In this document: positions 1 to 13,500 of the stretch, piece after piece
Position numbering within the stretch: position 1 is the stretch's first letter
Layout: every line of letters begins with the position of its first letter
Assembly (NCBI GenBank): GCA_020137815.1
Contig: CM035353.1
Location: 8,737,454 to 8,801,453, forward strand
DNA from: Hormiphora californensis
Taxonomy: Eukaryota > Ctenophora > Tentaculata > Cydippida > Pleurobrachiidae
Reading direction: 5' to 3'
Length of the DNA stretch: 64,000 bases
Position numbers and translations under genes: made by a program
Notes under the pieces: model-generated
The model's input: the letters and a program-made list of their open reading frames with translations, nothing else
Databases searched by the model: none
What the model was told of the DNA's origin: nothing

Positions 1-671
1 TTTGTATTCCCCAGAACAAATCTATACAAAAGACTTATTAGCGCTTTCTCGAGTTGTTCTATTTTTTTAAATGTTTTACTGTTATAGTCGGACCCTGATT
101 CACATTGGTAGTACCCACCTGTTAATTTCTGATCGAGCACAGTAACGATTAGATTTACCGGGCTACCCGAGGGAATTTTGGTAAAGTGGGGTGCAATATC
201 GGTGGGGGGGGGGTGGGGCCGGGGGGGGGGGGGTTCATTCATCTGGTAGATCGAGGTGAAACTATTCTTCGTTATTTATTTTATACATCAAGAATTGTAA
301 ATAGAAGTACTGGGAACTATAAAAAAGGCCCAGTAACCCGGTAAGCTTGCATCACTATATTAATATAATGATACAACTGCGATTATCTAGGTTGTGAATA
401 TATATATCAATGTATTGTGAGGTTGTATCCATGTGTATTGTAATATTTTGACATGCTGAAAGAATAAGATGTGCTACGTCAATGAACATCATCTCACTCT
501 CCCAGGACCTCTTTCCATCACTCATTCATTTTCTTCTCCTTCATATCCATTATCCAATATCACTCCCTGTAAATCTAGCTCTTTCCTCGCTCTCCGTCTC
601 TATCTATCTATCTAGCCATCTATCGCGGTATTTTAGGGGTAAAGCTTCTCTCTGCCAGTTTTTCTCTCTGC

Positions 672-733
<62 letters not shown>

Positions 734-759
734 GTCTTTCACTCTCTCTCACTCTCTCT

Positions 760-805
<46 letters not shown>

Positions 806-872
806 TCTATCTCTCACTCTCTCTCTCTCTACTCTACTCTCCCTCAAACAGCTGGCTGGGGTTGCTTTTAGT
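1..872. other. No gene seen; pyrimidine microsatellite
   Basis: No supportable exon is visible. The stretch holds G-rich runs near 203-234 and an imperfect (CT)n tract at about 670-830. The long open frame across this tract is simple-repeat translation (Ser-Leu repeats) and is not a gene. Confidence 0.7.
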
Positions 873-1171
873 TTAAAGTAAGAGTGGCGTGCCGTGTTTT
901 CTCACAAAACTTAGTGGATGAACGGGGAGTACCACCAGGTACGGTATCGAAAATTTCCAATTCTGTCTCGTTTATTAGTTATGACGTAATATGTTCATTA
1001 TTTCAACTTTTAGAGCAATTTTATAAAAGTTTAAATAATGAACATATTACGTCATAACTAATGCAAATGAACGAGACAGAATTGGAAATTTTCGATACCG
1101 TACCAATGGTGGTACTCCCCGTTCATCCACTAAGTTTTGTGAGAAAACACGGTGTGCCACTCTTACTTTAA
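873..1171. mobile_element. Foldback MITE, about 300 bp
   Basis: The two halves are nearly perfect inverted copies. The left end reads TTAAAGTAAGAGTGG and the right end is its reverse complement. The arms of about 130 bp meet around 1010-1030. It has no coding capacity. It lies just upstream of the GPCR first exon, so it could form a hairpin in any upstream transcript; that role is inference. Confidence 0.8.
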
Positions 1172-1388
1172 TAAATTTAATATTTGTTATGTTCTAACCC
1201 TCCCTTTACATTTCGGTGCCCGAAACACAGTCTAGCCAGGCAATTTGATATAATGACCCAAATAAATATTTTTGTCGAGCTATTTACAGTATTGCGTGTT
1301 AAAGATTAATTATAAAATGTATGATTATGACAATAACCTGAACAACCCAAAAGCTCGGTGATCACTGATCAGTGATCAGTACACCGGC

Positions 1389-4300
1389 ATGAACCATTTG
1401 ATGACATCACCCGAGGATACCACTGTTACCATGGTTACCATGGTGTTCATGATTCTCGTGGCTGTCATGACCGTCCTATGTATCATTCTCAACACCATAG
1501 GTGAGAGAGCAATAAATGCGTGGTTAAGGGTAAGTTTCCTAATATACAGTCGGACCCCTATTCAGTGGCCCCGATTTAGTGATACCCCGATTTAGTGGCA
1601 GGATTTTTCCCCCGATATAGGAAATTTACAGCATTTGACCCCGATTTAGTGGACACCCCGATTTAGTGGACAAAACACTTTCCCCCGAGGATGCCACTAA
1701 ATCGGGGTCCGACTGTATATGATAAACAATCCCCAGGAATATATGCGTTTTTCAAGTTGCCCAGGACCCCTGCTAATCTGGTTTACCTCCACCTGTGTAT
1801 CACTGATCTAATAGTTGGTATATTCGTCACCCCATACAGTATCGTCCTTCTCAGAAATGTGAGTATCATACATGGGACCCCCCCCCCAACGGTGTGGTTC
1901 GAGAAGATAATATCATACCATTATAATCAAATAGGGTACAATTGGGGGATGTTCAGAACACATAATGACATCATATTATAGTCAAACAGGGGACCTTTGT
2001 TCCGTCAAGTCATGAGCCAAATTAAAGCTCCTCCCCCACTGTATGGTAACCAGATGGGGGTATATGACTTGTGATATATACAATGTGCTACAATAATAGT
2101 TTGACATTTTTAATGGGGACTGGGGAGAGAGAAACACAAGAATGGGCAATGCTCTCTATAGCTAGCAGCACCTGTGTACCCCGGACCCCCCCCCCCCCCC
2201 CCCCCCCCCGGGCAGGTGAGTAGAACTTCGCTCCTAATAAAAGGCTGCAATAAAAGGCTGCAGAAAAAGGCTGCAATAAAAGGCTGCAGAAAAAGGCTGC
2301 AATAAAAGGCTGCATTAAAAGGCTGCAATAAAAGGCTGCAATAAAAGGCTGCAATGGATCACATATCCAACTGGACTAAAGCACTAAAGCAGGAGATAGA
2401 CCGAATCGTCCTCCCCTAATAGTGTTTTGTTTCACGTATCGGTTTCTACCATAAGCGGTAGAGAGACCGAATCACCCGTCCCTAATTATAGTGATTCGTG
2501 CCTGGTATCCAACTAAACCATAGGCGGTAGATAGACGGAGATAGAGAGTTAGAGAGGTGAGAGTGAGAGATCCGAATCATGGACGACTAATCAAGTATTG
2601 TATCACGTTTCATGATATCCTCTAATTAATTAAATGAAAGGCGGTTACCTATAATTTGACCTAATCGGTGCCAATACGTGATTACTGATTTTCTACCGTT
2701 ATTCGCCAATAGTCTTTATGTACACAATTCAGTAGAGCGGAATCACACATAATACTATGATAGGTGAACCAAGTGGTTGGGTGGTTCACCTGTGATTGTG
2801 CTACACGCTCAATCAATAGATCTACCCTACCTCATTAGACCAACACTCTCAGTAGTTACTGACTACCTCTACTGAATCGTGGATCGATACGGAAAGACTA
2901 ATGGAGAATACATAGCGGTAGAGAATCACGTATCGGGACCGATGAGGTCTCATTGTCAATTGGTAACCGCTTTTCATTAGAGTATACCATGGTACGTGAT
3001 ACCATACCGTGATTCTGATTTTTCACACTCACTTCTCACTCGTACTCGCTCTCTATCTCGGTCTCTCTCTATTGCCTATGGTCTAGTTGGAAACGTGGCA
3101 CGAATCACTATAATTAGGGGAGGGTGATTCGGTCTCACTACAGCCAATACGTGATACGAAACACTATTAGGGGAGGACGATTCGGTCTATCCCCCGCTTT
3201 AGTCTGGTTGGATACGTGATCCCTTGCAGCCTTTTATTGCAGCCTTTTATTGCAGCCTTTTATTGCAGCCTTTTTCTGCAGCCTTTTATTGCAGCCTTTT
3301 ATTGCAGCCTTTTTATGCAGCCTTTTATTGCAGCCTTTTATTAGGAGCGAAGTTCTACTCACCTGCCCCCCCCCCGGCCCACAAAACCCCCATTTATCAC
3401 AGGATCTGCAGAGTTATAGTGCGGCACTGTGTACAATGCAGGGGATAATGTTTGAGATCAGCTACACAACCACTCTCTTTATACTTACCTACATCAGTGT
3501 GGACCGGCTTATTGCCTTGTACAAGTATGCAATTATAGAACACATTATATATCGACTAATATTATCTGTCTGGCGTCGCCACACGTTTTGATAGTACCCT
3601 GAGATCAGGTCGGCGCCACCAGACAGTGTATTGAAATAGACACGTTGGTGAACAATATATCTAACAGTACCGCTTGTAGTGGAGATACCTTATTTGAAAT
3701 ACGTTTAAGGTTGACAAGATACCTAAAACTTTTCGTTAATCGTATTTTTTCGATTTATCAGGAGCATTTTTTCAGATTTTTTGTCGTGTAGAAAAATATT
3801 CGAAACAGGGCGCTTTCCAGCGCCGCGCCCCAATTCTTTATAACTTTGGCTGCTGAAAAATTATAGCGCGGCTGAAATCTACCCTGGAATATACTTTTTC
3901 AGCAGCCAAAGTTATAAAGAATTGGGGAGCGGCGCTGGAAGGCGCCCTGTTTCGAATATTTTTCTACACGACAAAAAAATCTGAAAAAATGCTTAAAAAT
4001 AAAACTCCTAATAAATCGAAAAAATACGATTGAAGAAAAGTTTTAGGTATCTTGTCAACCTTTAAGAAATCGCAAACTTTGCGTAACGTGTGAGTGCTTT
4101 TGTCAAAAAGTGCATTTGTTCAGCACGTGATTGGCCACACGCCGCTTGCACGTCTTCTTACCGTATTTCAGACCAAAAAGGTTTTTCATTACCGTTTCCC
4201 ATAACAAGCATAGCAGTAAATGCCAATTGTATTTACAGGCCGTTAAAATATAAGAAAGTTATGTCAGCGAGGGTACTGTTTTGGATTAACATTGCTACAT

Positions 4301-6722
4301 GGATCTTCCCTATTGTTCGGCCTATTGCCCGCTATACCATCAACTACTTAATGACGTGAGTAAAGACCTGGAGAGGATCGGGGGGGGGGGGGGGGGTGGT
4401 TAATGTGGCTGCTACTACAAAAAGTACGTCCTAGTCCTGCCATCCTGGGGTATGGGGAGGTACGGGGAGGTAGCTGCCATCCTGGGGTATGGGGAGGTAC
4501 GTGGAGGTAGCTGCCATCCTGGGGTAGGGGGAGGTACGTGGAGGTAGCTGCCATCCTGGGGTAGGGGGAGGTACGGGGAGGTAGCTGCCATCCTGGGGTA
4601 GGGGGAGGTACGTGGAGGTAGCTGCCATCCTGGGGTAGGGGGAGGTACGTGGAGGTAGCTGCCATCCTGGGGTACGGGAAGGTACGGGGAGGTAGCTGCC
4701 ATCCTGGGGTAGGGGGAGGTACGTGGAGGTAGCTGCCATCCTGGGGTAGGGGGAGGTACGGGGAGGTAGCTGCCATCCTGGGGTAGGGGAGGTACGTGGA
4801 GGTAGCTGCCATCCTGGGGTAGGGGGAGGTACGTGGAGGTAGCTGCCATCCTGGGGTAGGGGGAGGTACGTGGAGGTAGCTGCCATCCTGGGGTAGGGGG
4901 AGGTACGGGGAGGTAGCTGCCATCCTGGGGTAGGGGGAGGTACGTGGAGGTAGCTGCCATCCTGGGGTAGGGGGAGGTACGTGGAGGTAGCTGCCATCCT
5001 GGGGTAGGGGGAGGTACGTGGAGGTAGCTGCCATCCTGGGGTAGGGGGAGGTACGTGGAGGTAGCTGCCATCCTGGGGTAGGGGGAGGTACGTGGAGGTA
5101 GCTGCCATCCTGGGGTAGGGGGAGGTACGGGGAGGTAGCTGCCATCCTGGGGTAGGGGGAGGTACGTGGAGGTAGCTGCCATCCTGGGGTACGGGAAGGT
5201 ACGGGGAGGTAGCTGCCATCCTGGGGTAGGGGGAGGTACGGGGAGGTAGCTGCCATCCTGGGGTAGGGGGAGGTACGGGGAGGTAGCTGCCATCCTGGGG
5301 TAGGGGGAGGTACGTGGAGGTAGCTGCCATCCTGGGGTAGGGGGAGGTACGTGGAGGTAGCTGCCATCCTGGGGTAGGGGGAGGTACGTGGAGGTAGCTG
5401 CCATCCTGGGGTAGGGGGAGGTACGTGGAGGTAGCTGCCATCCTGGGGTAGGGGGAGGTACGTGGAGGTAGCCAGTTTCGGATATCTTGGACACGGGGGA
5501 GAGGGGCCGGGGGGAACTTTAATGTACTATTGTGTTTTAGCGTATATTCGAAAGACTCTGAAGAGGAGGAATATTCTTATACTAATGACGAGTTTTTTAT
5601 GGTTTGTTACAACACCGACTACATCAAATTTATAAAGGTATGTTTTACTGAATAGAAGGGAAAATACTATTCTCAATTTACCCCCCCCCCCCCAGTTGTA
5701 CAGTGCACACTGTACACTGTACCCAGGTACCCTATTTATCAAAGCATTCGAAATCAATATCCCCTAGCTAAATGTCACCCTTAAAATATCATGTTTTGTA
5801 CAACTATAACAATCCTCAGAGTGGCACTAATAGTGGTGGCATCTCAGCGCGGTTAAAACTACTGGACCAGTGTATCATTATAGTAACATGTCAAGTGGCT
5901 ACCTTGGTCAGCTCCATCCTCGTTGTGGCAAGGGTACGTGCAATTAATTAATTAATGTGTATGGATACCAGATATGTTTAACCAACTTCTTCAAAATCGC
6001 AGCCCCCACAATTACACCCTAACACCATACCTAACAACTAACCACTCTGTTCCCAGTTATCACATAGACTGCACATCAAGAGAGTTGCACGTGCCCCGCC
6101 CCTCACCTCCACAGTAAGACGTCCATCCCAACCAACTCCAGATACCGCAGTGGAGCAGAAGACTCACCACTTCCACCCCTCCCCCGACAACTATAGTACC
6201 ACCATGTGCAACTCAGTGCGTGATGACGAGGTCACTATTGACAACACCCTGGGCGAGGAATCATCGGACTCAGCAGGTCAACACACAAAGAGGACGAGCA
6301 GGAAGAAGAAGAGGGAAGCTGAGAGACATGCCATCATTACCATGGTTACAGTCATTGTATTCTTCATGGTCACCTATACCCCCAGTTTCATCTGTTTCAT
6401 CTGGCCGGGACTTTACAACAAGGAAGACAAGGGAGAGGCGTGGATATTTCTACTAATCGACTATTGTACATTTGTAAACTCTACCTTCCTTCCCATGGTT
6501 CACTTTTCAAGAAGTGCGGGGTTCAAGAGTCAGCTAAAGCACCTGGGTGGAAGGTTCAGGAAGATCTTCTCCACCAGCAGGGGCAGTAGGGCGGGTGTGG
6601 GGAAGAGCACCATTGCAGAGAGAAATAAAACAATGCGTACGGAGTTAGAACGGAATGGGACTACTACTGTAGGGGGAGGAGAAGGGACTACAGTAGACAT
6701 ATCTCCACCGAGCCGTGACTGA
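1389..6722 (+). CDS. Rhodopsin-class (class A) GPCR, seven exons
   Basis: Exons 1389-1500, 1737-1858, 3403-3524, 4239-4355, 5541-5637, 5871-5933 and 6057-6722 join in phase between consensus GT-AG borders and give 432 residues ending at TGA. Exon 1 encodes TM1. Exon 2 carries TM2 with NLVYLHLCITDLIVG. Exon 3 has the conserved TM3 Cys (LCTMQG) and the DRY-region variant DRLIALYK, completed by PLKYKK in exon 4, which also holds TM4. Exon 5 is an acidic second extracellular loop with the partner Cys (MVCYN). Exon 6 is TM5. Exon 7 holds a long basic third loop (KRTSRKKKREAERHA), TM6 (VTYTP in place of CWxP) and TM7 (NSTFLPMVHF in place of NPxxY). It is a plasma-membrane receptor; the ligand cannot be told. 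The start is the first ATG before TM1, with no separate signal peptide. Introns are filled with transposons and a 37-bp minisatellite. The class is certain; no orthologue is assigned. Confidence 0.88.
1547..1715. mobile_element. MITE with CAGTCGGACCCC termini, TA target site
   Basis: A 169-bp element in GPCR intron 1. It begins CAGTCGGACCCCTATT, ends ATCGGGGTCCGACTG, and is flanked by TA on both sides. Internal copies of CCCCGATTTAGTGG make most of its length a repeated module. TA duplication and the terminal sequence suit a non-autonomous Tc1/mariner/pogo-type element. Relatives occur at 24,381, 53,865, 56,884 and about 60,820. Confidence 0.8.
2210..3367. mobile_element. Inverted-repeat element with GGCAGGT..GTAGAACTTCG ends and subterminal tandem repeats
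   Basis: The left end reads GGCAGGTGAGTAGAACTTCG followed by an array of TAAAAGGCTGCAA/G units. The right end is the inverted arrangement, ending at CACCTGCC. The interior (2360-3215) contains further inverted segments rich in CGTATCG, CGAATCAC and AGCGGTAGAGA motifs but no protein-coding frame. Long C runs border both sides. It sits in GPCR intron 2. The termini match the element at 53,295-56,104. Confidence 0.7.
3706..4064. mobile_element. Foldback element, about 360 bp
   Basis: The left arm starts AAGGTTGACAAGATACC and the right arm ends with its complement. The arms of about 170 bp include CAGGGCGCTTTCCAGCGCC and the motif TTTTTTGTCGTGTAGAAAAAT. It lies in GPCR intron 3. A fragment of the same family is at about 60,150-60,190. 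Confidence 0.75.
4438..5470. repeat. 37-bp minisatellite, about 28 copies
   Basis: The unit contains GGTAGCTGCCATCCTGGGG followed by TAGGGGGAGGTACGTGGA. It fills most of GPCR intron 4 and begins about 80 bp after the exon 4 donor (GTGAGT at 4356) and a G16 run. All three minus-strand frames are open because 37 is not a multiple of three and the unit lacks stops; those long frames are not genes. Copies differ by T/G at one site and occasional AGG-to-CGG changes. Confidence 0.9.
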
Positions 6723-7533
6723 TAACTAATCAAAAACCAAAAAAACATGATTTTAGGGGGGTAGCAGGGTTTTTAAATACTGGTTTAAATTAGATCTACA
6801 AAAGGAAATTATTTTACAGCTTTATTTTAGTGACAGTGTTACCATATCTGATCCTATCTCAATCAATGTATAATTAGTACACTATGTTTGGCATATTGAT
6901 CTCTTTTTACACAAACTGGTTTTGTGACTTTTATGACCCTCTTCATGAGTTGTCTTGCATTTGGGAGACATGGTCATGAAAACTAGTTCGGAAATGCTAG
7001 ATGGACCCCTAGCATGATTGACACGCAACCCAAACGTGTTCCTGTGAGGGACGCGTTTTGGCAAGTGGGTTTAAATGAGCATCCTGTGTGTTAATAGTGC
7101 AGTACATGATACCGTGATTTGTAGAGGGGGTTCCACCAAGCATTTCCAAGCAGTATTCGACCCAGAGAGAAAATATGTGAAAACAATAACGCCTAAATAA
7201 TTCTATCAACACATGTTCACAACTTATACATTTCTAGAAATGACAGCTTGATCCCGGATATTGTGAAACACCTTTATTGGCCTTCGTGATGTCAGTGGAC
7301 CAATCCCAATGGACCTTTATAACTTCAACGGGTAATTAATCTAACAACTGAACATTATACTAGCTATTAAACGGCCGCCCTGATCGTGAATAGACATGGC
7401 TTTGTTCTGTGTACTGGCTGTTTTATCGACGTTTTTAAATTATCAATATTTTCAATAGGTCAGGAAGGAAAGCATACAAAGATATTTCAACAAAAACTGA
7501 TTGACACTAAGATTATACAATTGATTGGATGAG
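6723..7533. other. Convergent intergenic region
   Basis: About 810 bp separate the GPCR stop (6722, +) from the stop of the CAP-Gly/transglutaminase-like gene (7534, -). It should contain both 3' UTRs and poly(A) sites. I see no further exon; the short open frames here have no recognisable content. Confidence 0.6.
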
Positions 7534-10500
7534 CTAACCCATCTGACCAGGTTTGTGGGTTTTCTTGATCAGTTTAATTTTCTTCTTGTCTTCCACCTCA
7601 AATCTCAGTAGACCCTTTGCTCCTTTCTGGTAGACCGCAGCTATCTTTATCTGCAGAGAGTTGGATCAGTTGCATGTCAAATCAATTAGCAAATAGGACA
7701 CCCCCTCTCCTTTATAATGCCCCAGGTAAGCGGACTCTAGTGGGGGAGGGGGGTTCCAACCTATTTGTTGTACGTTTGTACGAAAAAAAACACGGGTTTC
7801 CTCAAACAAAAAAATACAAAAAAATACAAAAAAGCACAAAAAAATACAAAAAATACAAAAAAATAAAACGGGGTATAAACGATTAAACAAAGCTTTTCTG
7901 ATCGTTGAAACTTTAGTTTATGATCATAATTGTGTCATAAATTCCTATTAAACTGTGGTTTCATACAAAATTAGCAACTTTTTCTTATAATTGAAAGATA
8001 AAAACATGTTTTAATCATGTTTTAATTGTTCTTTATCAAAACACAAGGAAATATTCTATTCAAAATTTTCGAAATCTGAATCAATGATGTTTACTTTTTC
8101 GAATTTCGAATGAAAGATAATAATTACACGACAAACGTTCCTAGGTGGTATGTACATTAGGACAAAAGGAACCCGTCCATGAACTTTTACTAGGCACCCA
8201 CCTCCATAATTTGTTGTGCTTTTTTTGTACTGTTTGTACGAAAAATTGGAATTTCTAAGAGAGAAAATCTTTCCAAATCGAACTTTCTATCCAAGAAAGT
8301 ATTATCGAATCGCAATTTCTAAGCGAGAGAAATTTTCCCGAATCGCAATTTTTTACCGAGAAATTTTTTCGAATCGTATTTTCTAAGCGAGAAATTTCCC
8401 CAAATCGCAATTTCTTAACGAGAAAATTTTCTTGAATCGTATTTTCTAAGCGAGAAATTTCCCCGAATCGCAATTTCTTACCGAAAAAATTTTCTCGAAA
8501 CGTATTTTCTAAGCGAGAAATTTCCTCGAATCGAAATTTGTTACCGAGAAAATTTTTCTCGAATCGTATTTTCTAAGCGAGAAATTTCCCCGAATCGCAA
8601 TTTCTTACCGAGAAAATTTTTCTCGAATCGTATTTTCTAAGCGAGAAATTTCCCCGAATCGCAATTTCTTACCGAGAAAATTTTCTTGAATCGTATTTTC
8701 TAAGCGAGAAATTTCCCCGAATCGCAATTTCTTACCGAAAAAATTTTCTCGAATCGTATTTTCTAAGCGAGAAATTTCCCCGAATCGCAATTTCTTACCG
8801 AGAAAATTTTCTTGAATCGTATTTTCTAAGCGAGAAATTTCCCCGAATCGCAATTTCTTACCGAGAAAATTTTTCTCGAATCGTATTTTCTAAGCGAGAA
8901 ATTTCCCCGAATCGCAATTTCTTACCGAGAAAATTTTCTTGAATCGTATTTTCTAAGCGAGAAATTTCCCCGAATCGCAATTTCTTACCGAGAAAATTTT
9001 CTCGAATCGTATTTTCTAAGCGAGATATTTCCCCGAATCCCAATTTCTTACCGAAAAAATTTCTCGAATCGTATTTTCTAAGCGAAAAATTTCCCCAAAT
9101 CGCAATTTTTACCGAGAAAATTATCCCGAATCGAAATTAGTACCGAGAAAGTGATCTCCAACTGAGAAAATTTTCTCGTAATCGTAACGGTAATCTGAAT
9201 CAATGATTTCGTTTTTTTAGAATTTCAAAAACGTGTACTTTTACACACTTTTTTAGTATGTAATTTTAGCAGGAAAATGGACGACAATGGAACTAAAAAC
9301 GTTCATATATATGATAGATGGTACATGAACATAAACGGAACCCAGCTATGTATTATTTATACTTTTATCAGGCACCCACATCCTTCATTATTTTTTTGTA
9401 TTTTTTTGTATTGTTTGTATGGAAAAAAACAGGAATTTCGGATACTTTTATGTATGGTCCGTACAAAACCGTACAAAACCGTACAAAAAAATAGGTTGGA
9501 ACCCCCCCTCTAGTGCTAAAATCACGAAAAGCGAACTCGAGATTTCGGCCGTTAGGCCGGAAACGAGAGTTTGCTGTGCCTCTATACTCATTTAGAAGTG
9601 TTAGGGCCGTTATTTGGGTTCGAGAACTTTAGGGGTAAGTGTAAAGGTTAGGGTTAGATATAGAGTCCTCCTTGGGTTTAGATATAGAGTCCGTTAGCAC
9701 TAGAGTCCGCCTACCACTCCCCCTTTCCCCCTCCCCCTAATTACCTCGTTACACTCCTCAATCTGGACGTTGTCTTTTACCCAGTTACCGTCAGCCTGTT
9801 TCTCCAGCTGAATATTACTTTTACCCATCACCATCATCACCTGGAAATAGGGTCCTTGCTACAGAGTGTTCCATCGCAGCGCAAAAACCATCAGTTTAAT
9901 TGTTTTAGTTATCGCGATATATTACAACATACCTTGGTGGCATCAGCTACAAATAATTTAAAATTGTAGACCTTCCCAATACACAGAAGACCCTGAATTG
10001 GACTGTATAGATGGTGCCCCGGCATACCTAGTGGGAGAGGAACAGTTGATTGGAGAATATGTATTATTCTTGTTATCTAGGCGCTATAATACACGATATA
10101 CCGGGTGTGTCGGGGTATGACCGGTAAATTTGAATATAAAATTGTCATTTGATAACCAATTATCTAACTTGTTTCCACAGCTAGTACATACCCCATTCAC
10201 TCCAGAAGAAGGGGAAAGAGGCGATGTTACTCGGCTTGCTACTATTTATCAGATATGTTATCAGCAGATCGTACTTAGATTTCTTGTCGTCCATGTCCTT
10301 CCCGTATATCCTAGGTGATTGGTTTTATGAAGGAGCAACTACAGCATTGTCGAACTTCTCAAAAGTGGTATACTTACTTCAGAACATACTCTCCGGGATC
10401 ATATGTCTTCACATAGATGGTGGCAATTTTACTCTTTCTGCCAATAAAAGTATAGCTAGACGCCATCTGACGATCGTTCCTTAATAGTTTAGTGATGATA

Positions 10501-13500
10501 CCAACATGTGCAGGGGGTAGCAATCTAACCTGTATGACGTAAGTGTAGAATACTAATCCATCTATAGTCCCTGGAAAATGACTAAGGCGGTTCAAGGTGC
10601 GCGATTTTTCCTGCTATTTTTGCAAATTGGGTCCGCCTAATGTGTCCCAACATCTAAAACCAACCCAGCCGCACACAGTGGAAGCATGGAATCGCTTGTA
10701 ACTCGCGTTTCCTGCTTGCTATGCTCCTGAAACTAACGGTAACACGCATAGCGAACCGCCTCAGTCATTTTCCAGGGGCTATAGTTCTCTGGACTCTGAC
10801 CCATTATATGTAGTTACCTTAGCGTCCCCATCTACGTCGTCATTAATTGTCTCCATAACGTCGATTAGTTTTACATTAAGCTCATAAAACCGGGTTGTAG
10901 GGAACGCCCTGTTTACAAACTCATCCTGATAAGGTGCAGTTTGGTTTGGTGTAGTGTTTATGAAGTAAAACTAGTGTGGTATTACCGGCCCCTGTTATTG
11001 AGTTAGGAAAGTCAATTGTGGTAGAAGATGCTAGAAGATACGGTACATGGTACTCACGTCACTGAGAGGGTGTGCTAGAAGCTGCCATGACTTGTTCTCC
11101 GGGTAGTGTCCGTCTATGTATTCTCCCGGGGCTGTCAGCCAATAGAAATCCGAGTGCCTATAGGATTGTAGCAGGAATTGTTACAATAAGTAAACACACA
11201 CACACCCTCTACTAATTGTTACAATAGTTCAGCTAATAAGCTGCATTACAATGCAGTTCCTAATATTTAACTGACTGTCTGACGAAGAGCTGTCTCTCCA
11301 TGTCCATGAAACCCGCTGCCCAAGTTATCTCCAGTAGATACCAGTGTCCGTTTGCTTTGAAGGCATTCCATGCATGACGCATCTGCTGATCCAGAGGGAG
11401 GTTCTTGTTGAATTGGTGACCCTTGCTGTACCCTGATATCTGCAGTGGAGTATAAACTTTACTGCAGTGGATAGTTGATTGCATAGTTAGTGAAATAATA
11501 CAACTGCAGTGGTTAGTTGATTGCATAGTTAGTGAAATAATACAACTGCTTTGATCAGTGCGTGTAGTATAATAATACTCACATAGACAGCCTTGAGACC
11601 GGCAGCTTCACAGAGCGATTTGAAAAGATTCGCATACCCCGCACAAACACTTGTCCTGTTCTTCAGAGTCCCCTCACCAGTCACATCCGGGTACCTCATC
11701 GCTAGAAAATCAGCCACCGCGTAACTAATATTTTCTGTGATCCACCTGCAACAATGCATGTGTGTCAGACATTCACAATTACTGTCAAAAAGTTGGAAAT
11801 TGTAGGGGCAGTCTAAAAGAATATTACGGATCAGATCCCTCAATATTACTAAGTAACTCTCCTTTAGATGTTTCATAATTAGCTGGAAATGTTTTGCACC
11901 TGTATATTGCCCTGGCCTTGTGCCCCTCGTCCTGGAACGGTTCGGTCAGGTACTTCGCTAGTTGTTCCACAGACCCTGTTTGATCATCTGGACAGTTTAA
12001 CGCGTGATAATCTACATTCCTAAAATGAGAAAGATTTCAATTTCACATTCAAAATTGGTACGAGTATCCTTAAAATGGACTTGGAAAATGCAAGAAAAGT
12101 GTATATTTTACTCCGGGGTAAAGTTTCAGGGTGATATTGCAAAGTTTGTGCCTCTCAGAGGCCTTCAAAGTGCTGGGTCACCTGTGACCCAATCGTCCCC
12201 TAACGCTAAAACAGAAATTTGCATTTTACGAGCATTTCTAAAGGAATGGCCGCGGATAAAAGTCCAAAACGGCATTTTTTAAACAGGTGCTAGCGACTAA
12301 CCGACTCCATCATTGTTATCTCAACATCCAAGGGAGTCGATAAACAAATTTGTGAGATCCGTGCTCCTTCAGAAAATTTTTCATCTCGGCCAATTTTGAA
12401 ATTCTAAAATCGGCTACAGATGAGATAGAGAGGTCCATAGGGTGTGCAAAATGTGCAGAACGGCCGGGTTTATATAAGTGTTATGAAGAAACATAGGGCC
12501 TTAAATGAACGGTTTTCGAGTTATGGGGCAAAATAGCTGCGAAATCTCAATTCCTGTTTTAGCGTTAGGGGACGATTGGGTCACAGGTGACCCAATAGAA
12601 ATACAGGTGGTAGAACCAAAATTCCTTTTCCTACGTTTAAGTAGGTTCAAAGTAAGTGTCTCCAGAAAGTTTTAGAGAATTCTGTCGACAGGGGGCTTAT
12701 CGTCCCCAAAGGGTTAAATTGTATCCAGATACAGCCCATTTTCAGTGCAGGACTCACATACAATATTCATGACTACTCACTGGAGATCTTTTGGGGTGTT
12801 CTTTATTCTTTCTGCTTTCTTTCTCGCTCTGTAGTTTCGAACAAGCCTCTGTATTAAACACTGCAAGGACAAATGAAATACTCAATTACAGTATCAACTC
12901 CGGATAAAGTTTCTAATGGGAAACATATTTAAAGACTAGACCTGGATCTCCTAACCATTGTGATATCTAGGAACTATAGATCTCCTAAACATTGTGATAT
13001 CTAGGGACTATAGATCTCCTAAACATTGTGATATCTAGGGACTATAGATCTCCTAAACATCGTGATATCTAGGAACTATAGATCTCCTAAACATTGTGAT
13101 ATCTATACTAGGGACTATAGATCTCCTTACCACTGCCCTGCTGAGAGTTAAAAAGTTAGTTGTCGTTTTCTGTTGCTCGTAGTAGGATACCATGTTTGGT
13201 TTAGCAAATACTCCCCTGCCCAGCTCACATGTAAAATACCTGCCGGGGTGCTGCCTGTTAACGTCCTAATACTCTGCTAATCTAAATGTTTAATCTCATA
13301 GGAACAAAGATGATCCATGAGATTAAACATTTTGCCCAGAGATTTTATCACCGTTGGGCTTTGGTCTACTTATGTTTAAAGCTACCCAATACAAGTCTAC
13401 AAATTATAAAATGTTGAATTAACAGAACGTCTAAACAGATGCAGCTGAAGAGAAGCCTGCATGAAGTCTTTACTGACCTTTTGAACTGATGGGTTCCGTC

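Noticed and set aside
4348-5494. Three overlapping minus-strand open frames of about 340-360 residues
   Set aside because: They are translations of a 37-bp tandem repeat that lacks stop codons in every minus-strand frame, and they lie inside a GPCR intron.
8240-9175. Repeated minus-strand frames (FGEISRLENTI units)
   Set aside because: They are translations of a 62-bp satellite within a transposon; there are frameshifts between copies and no start or context.
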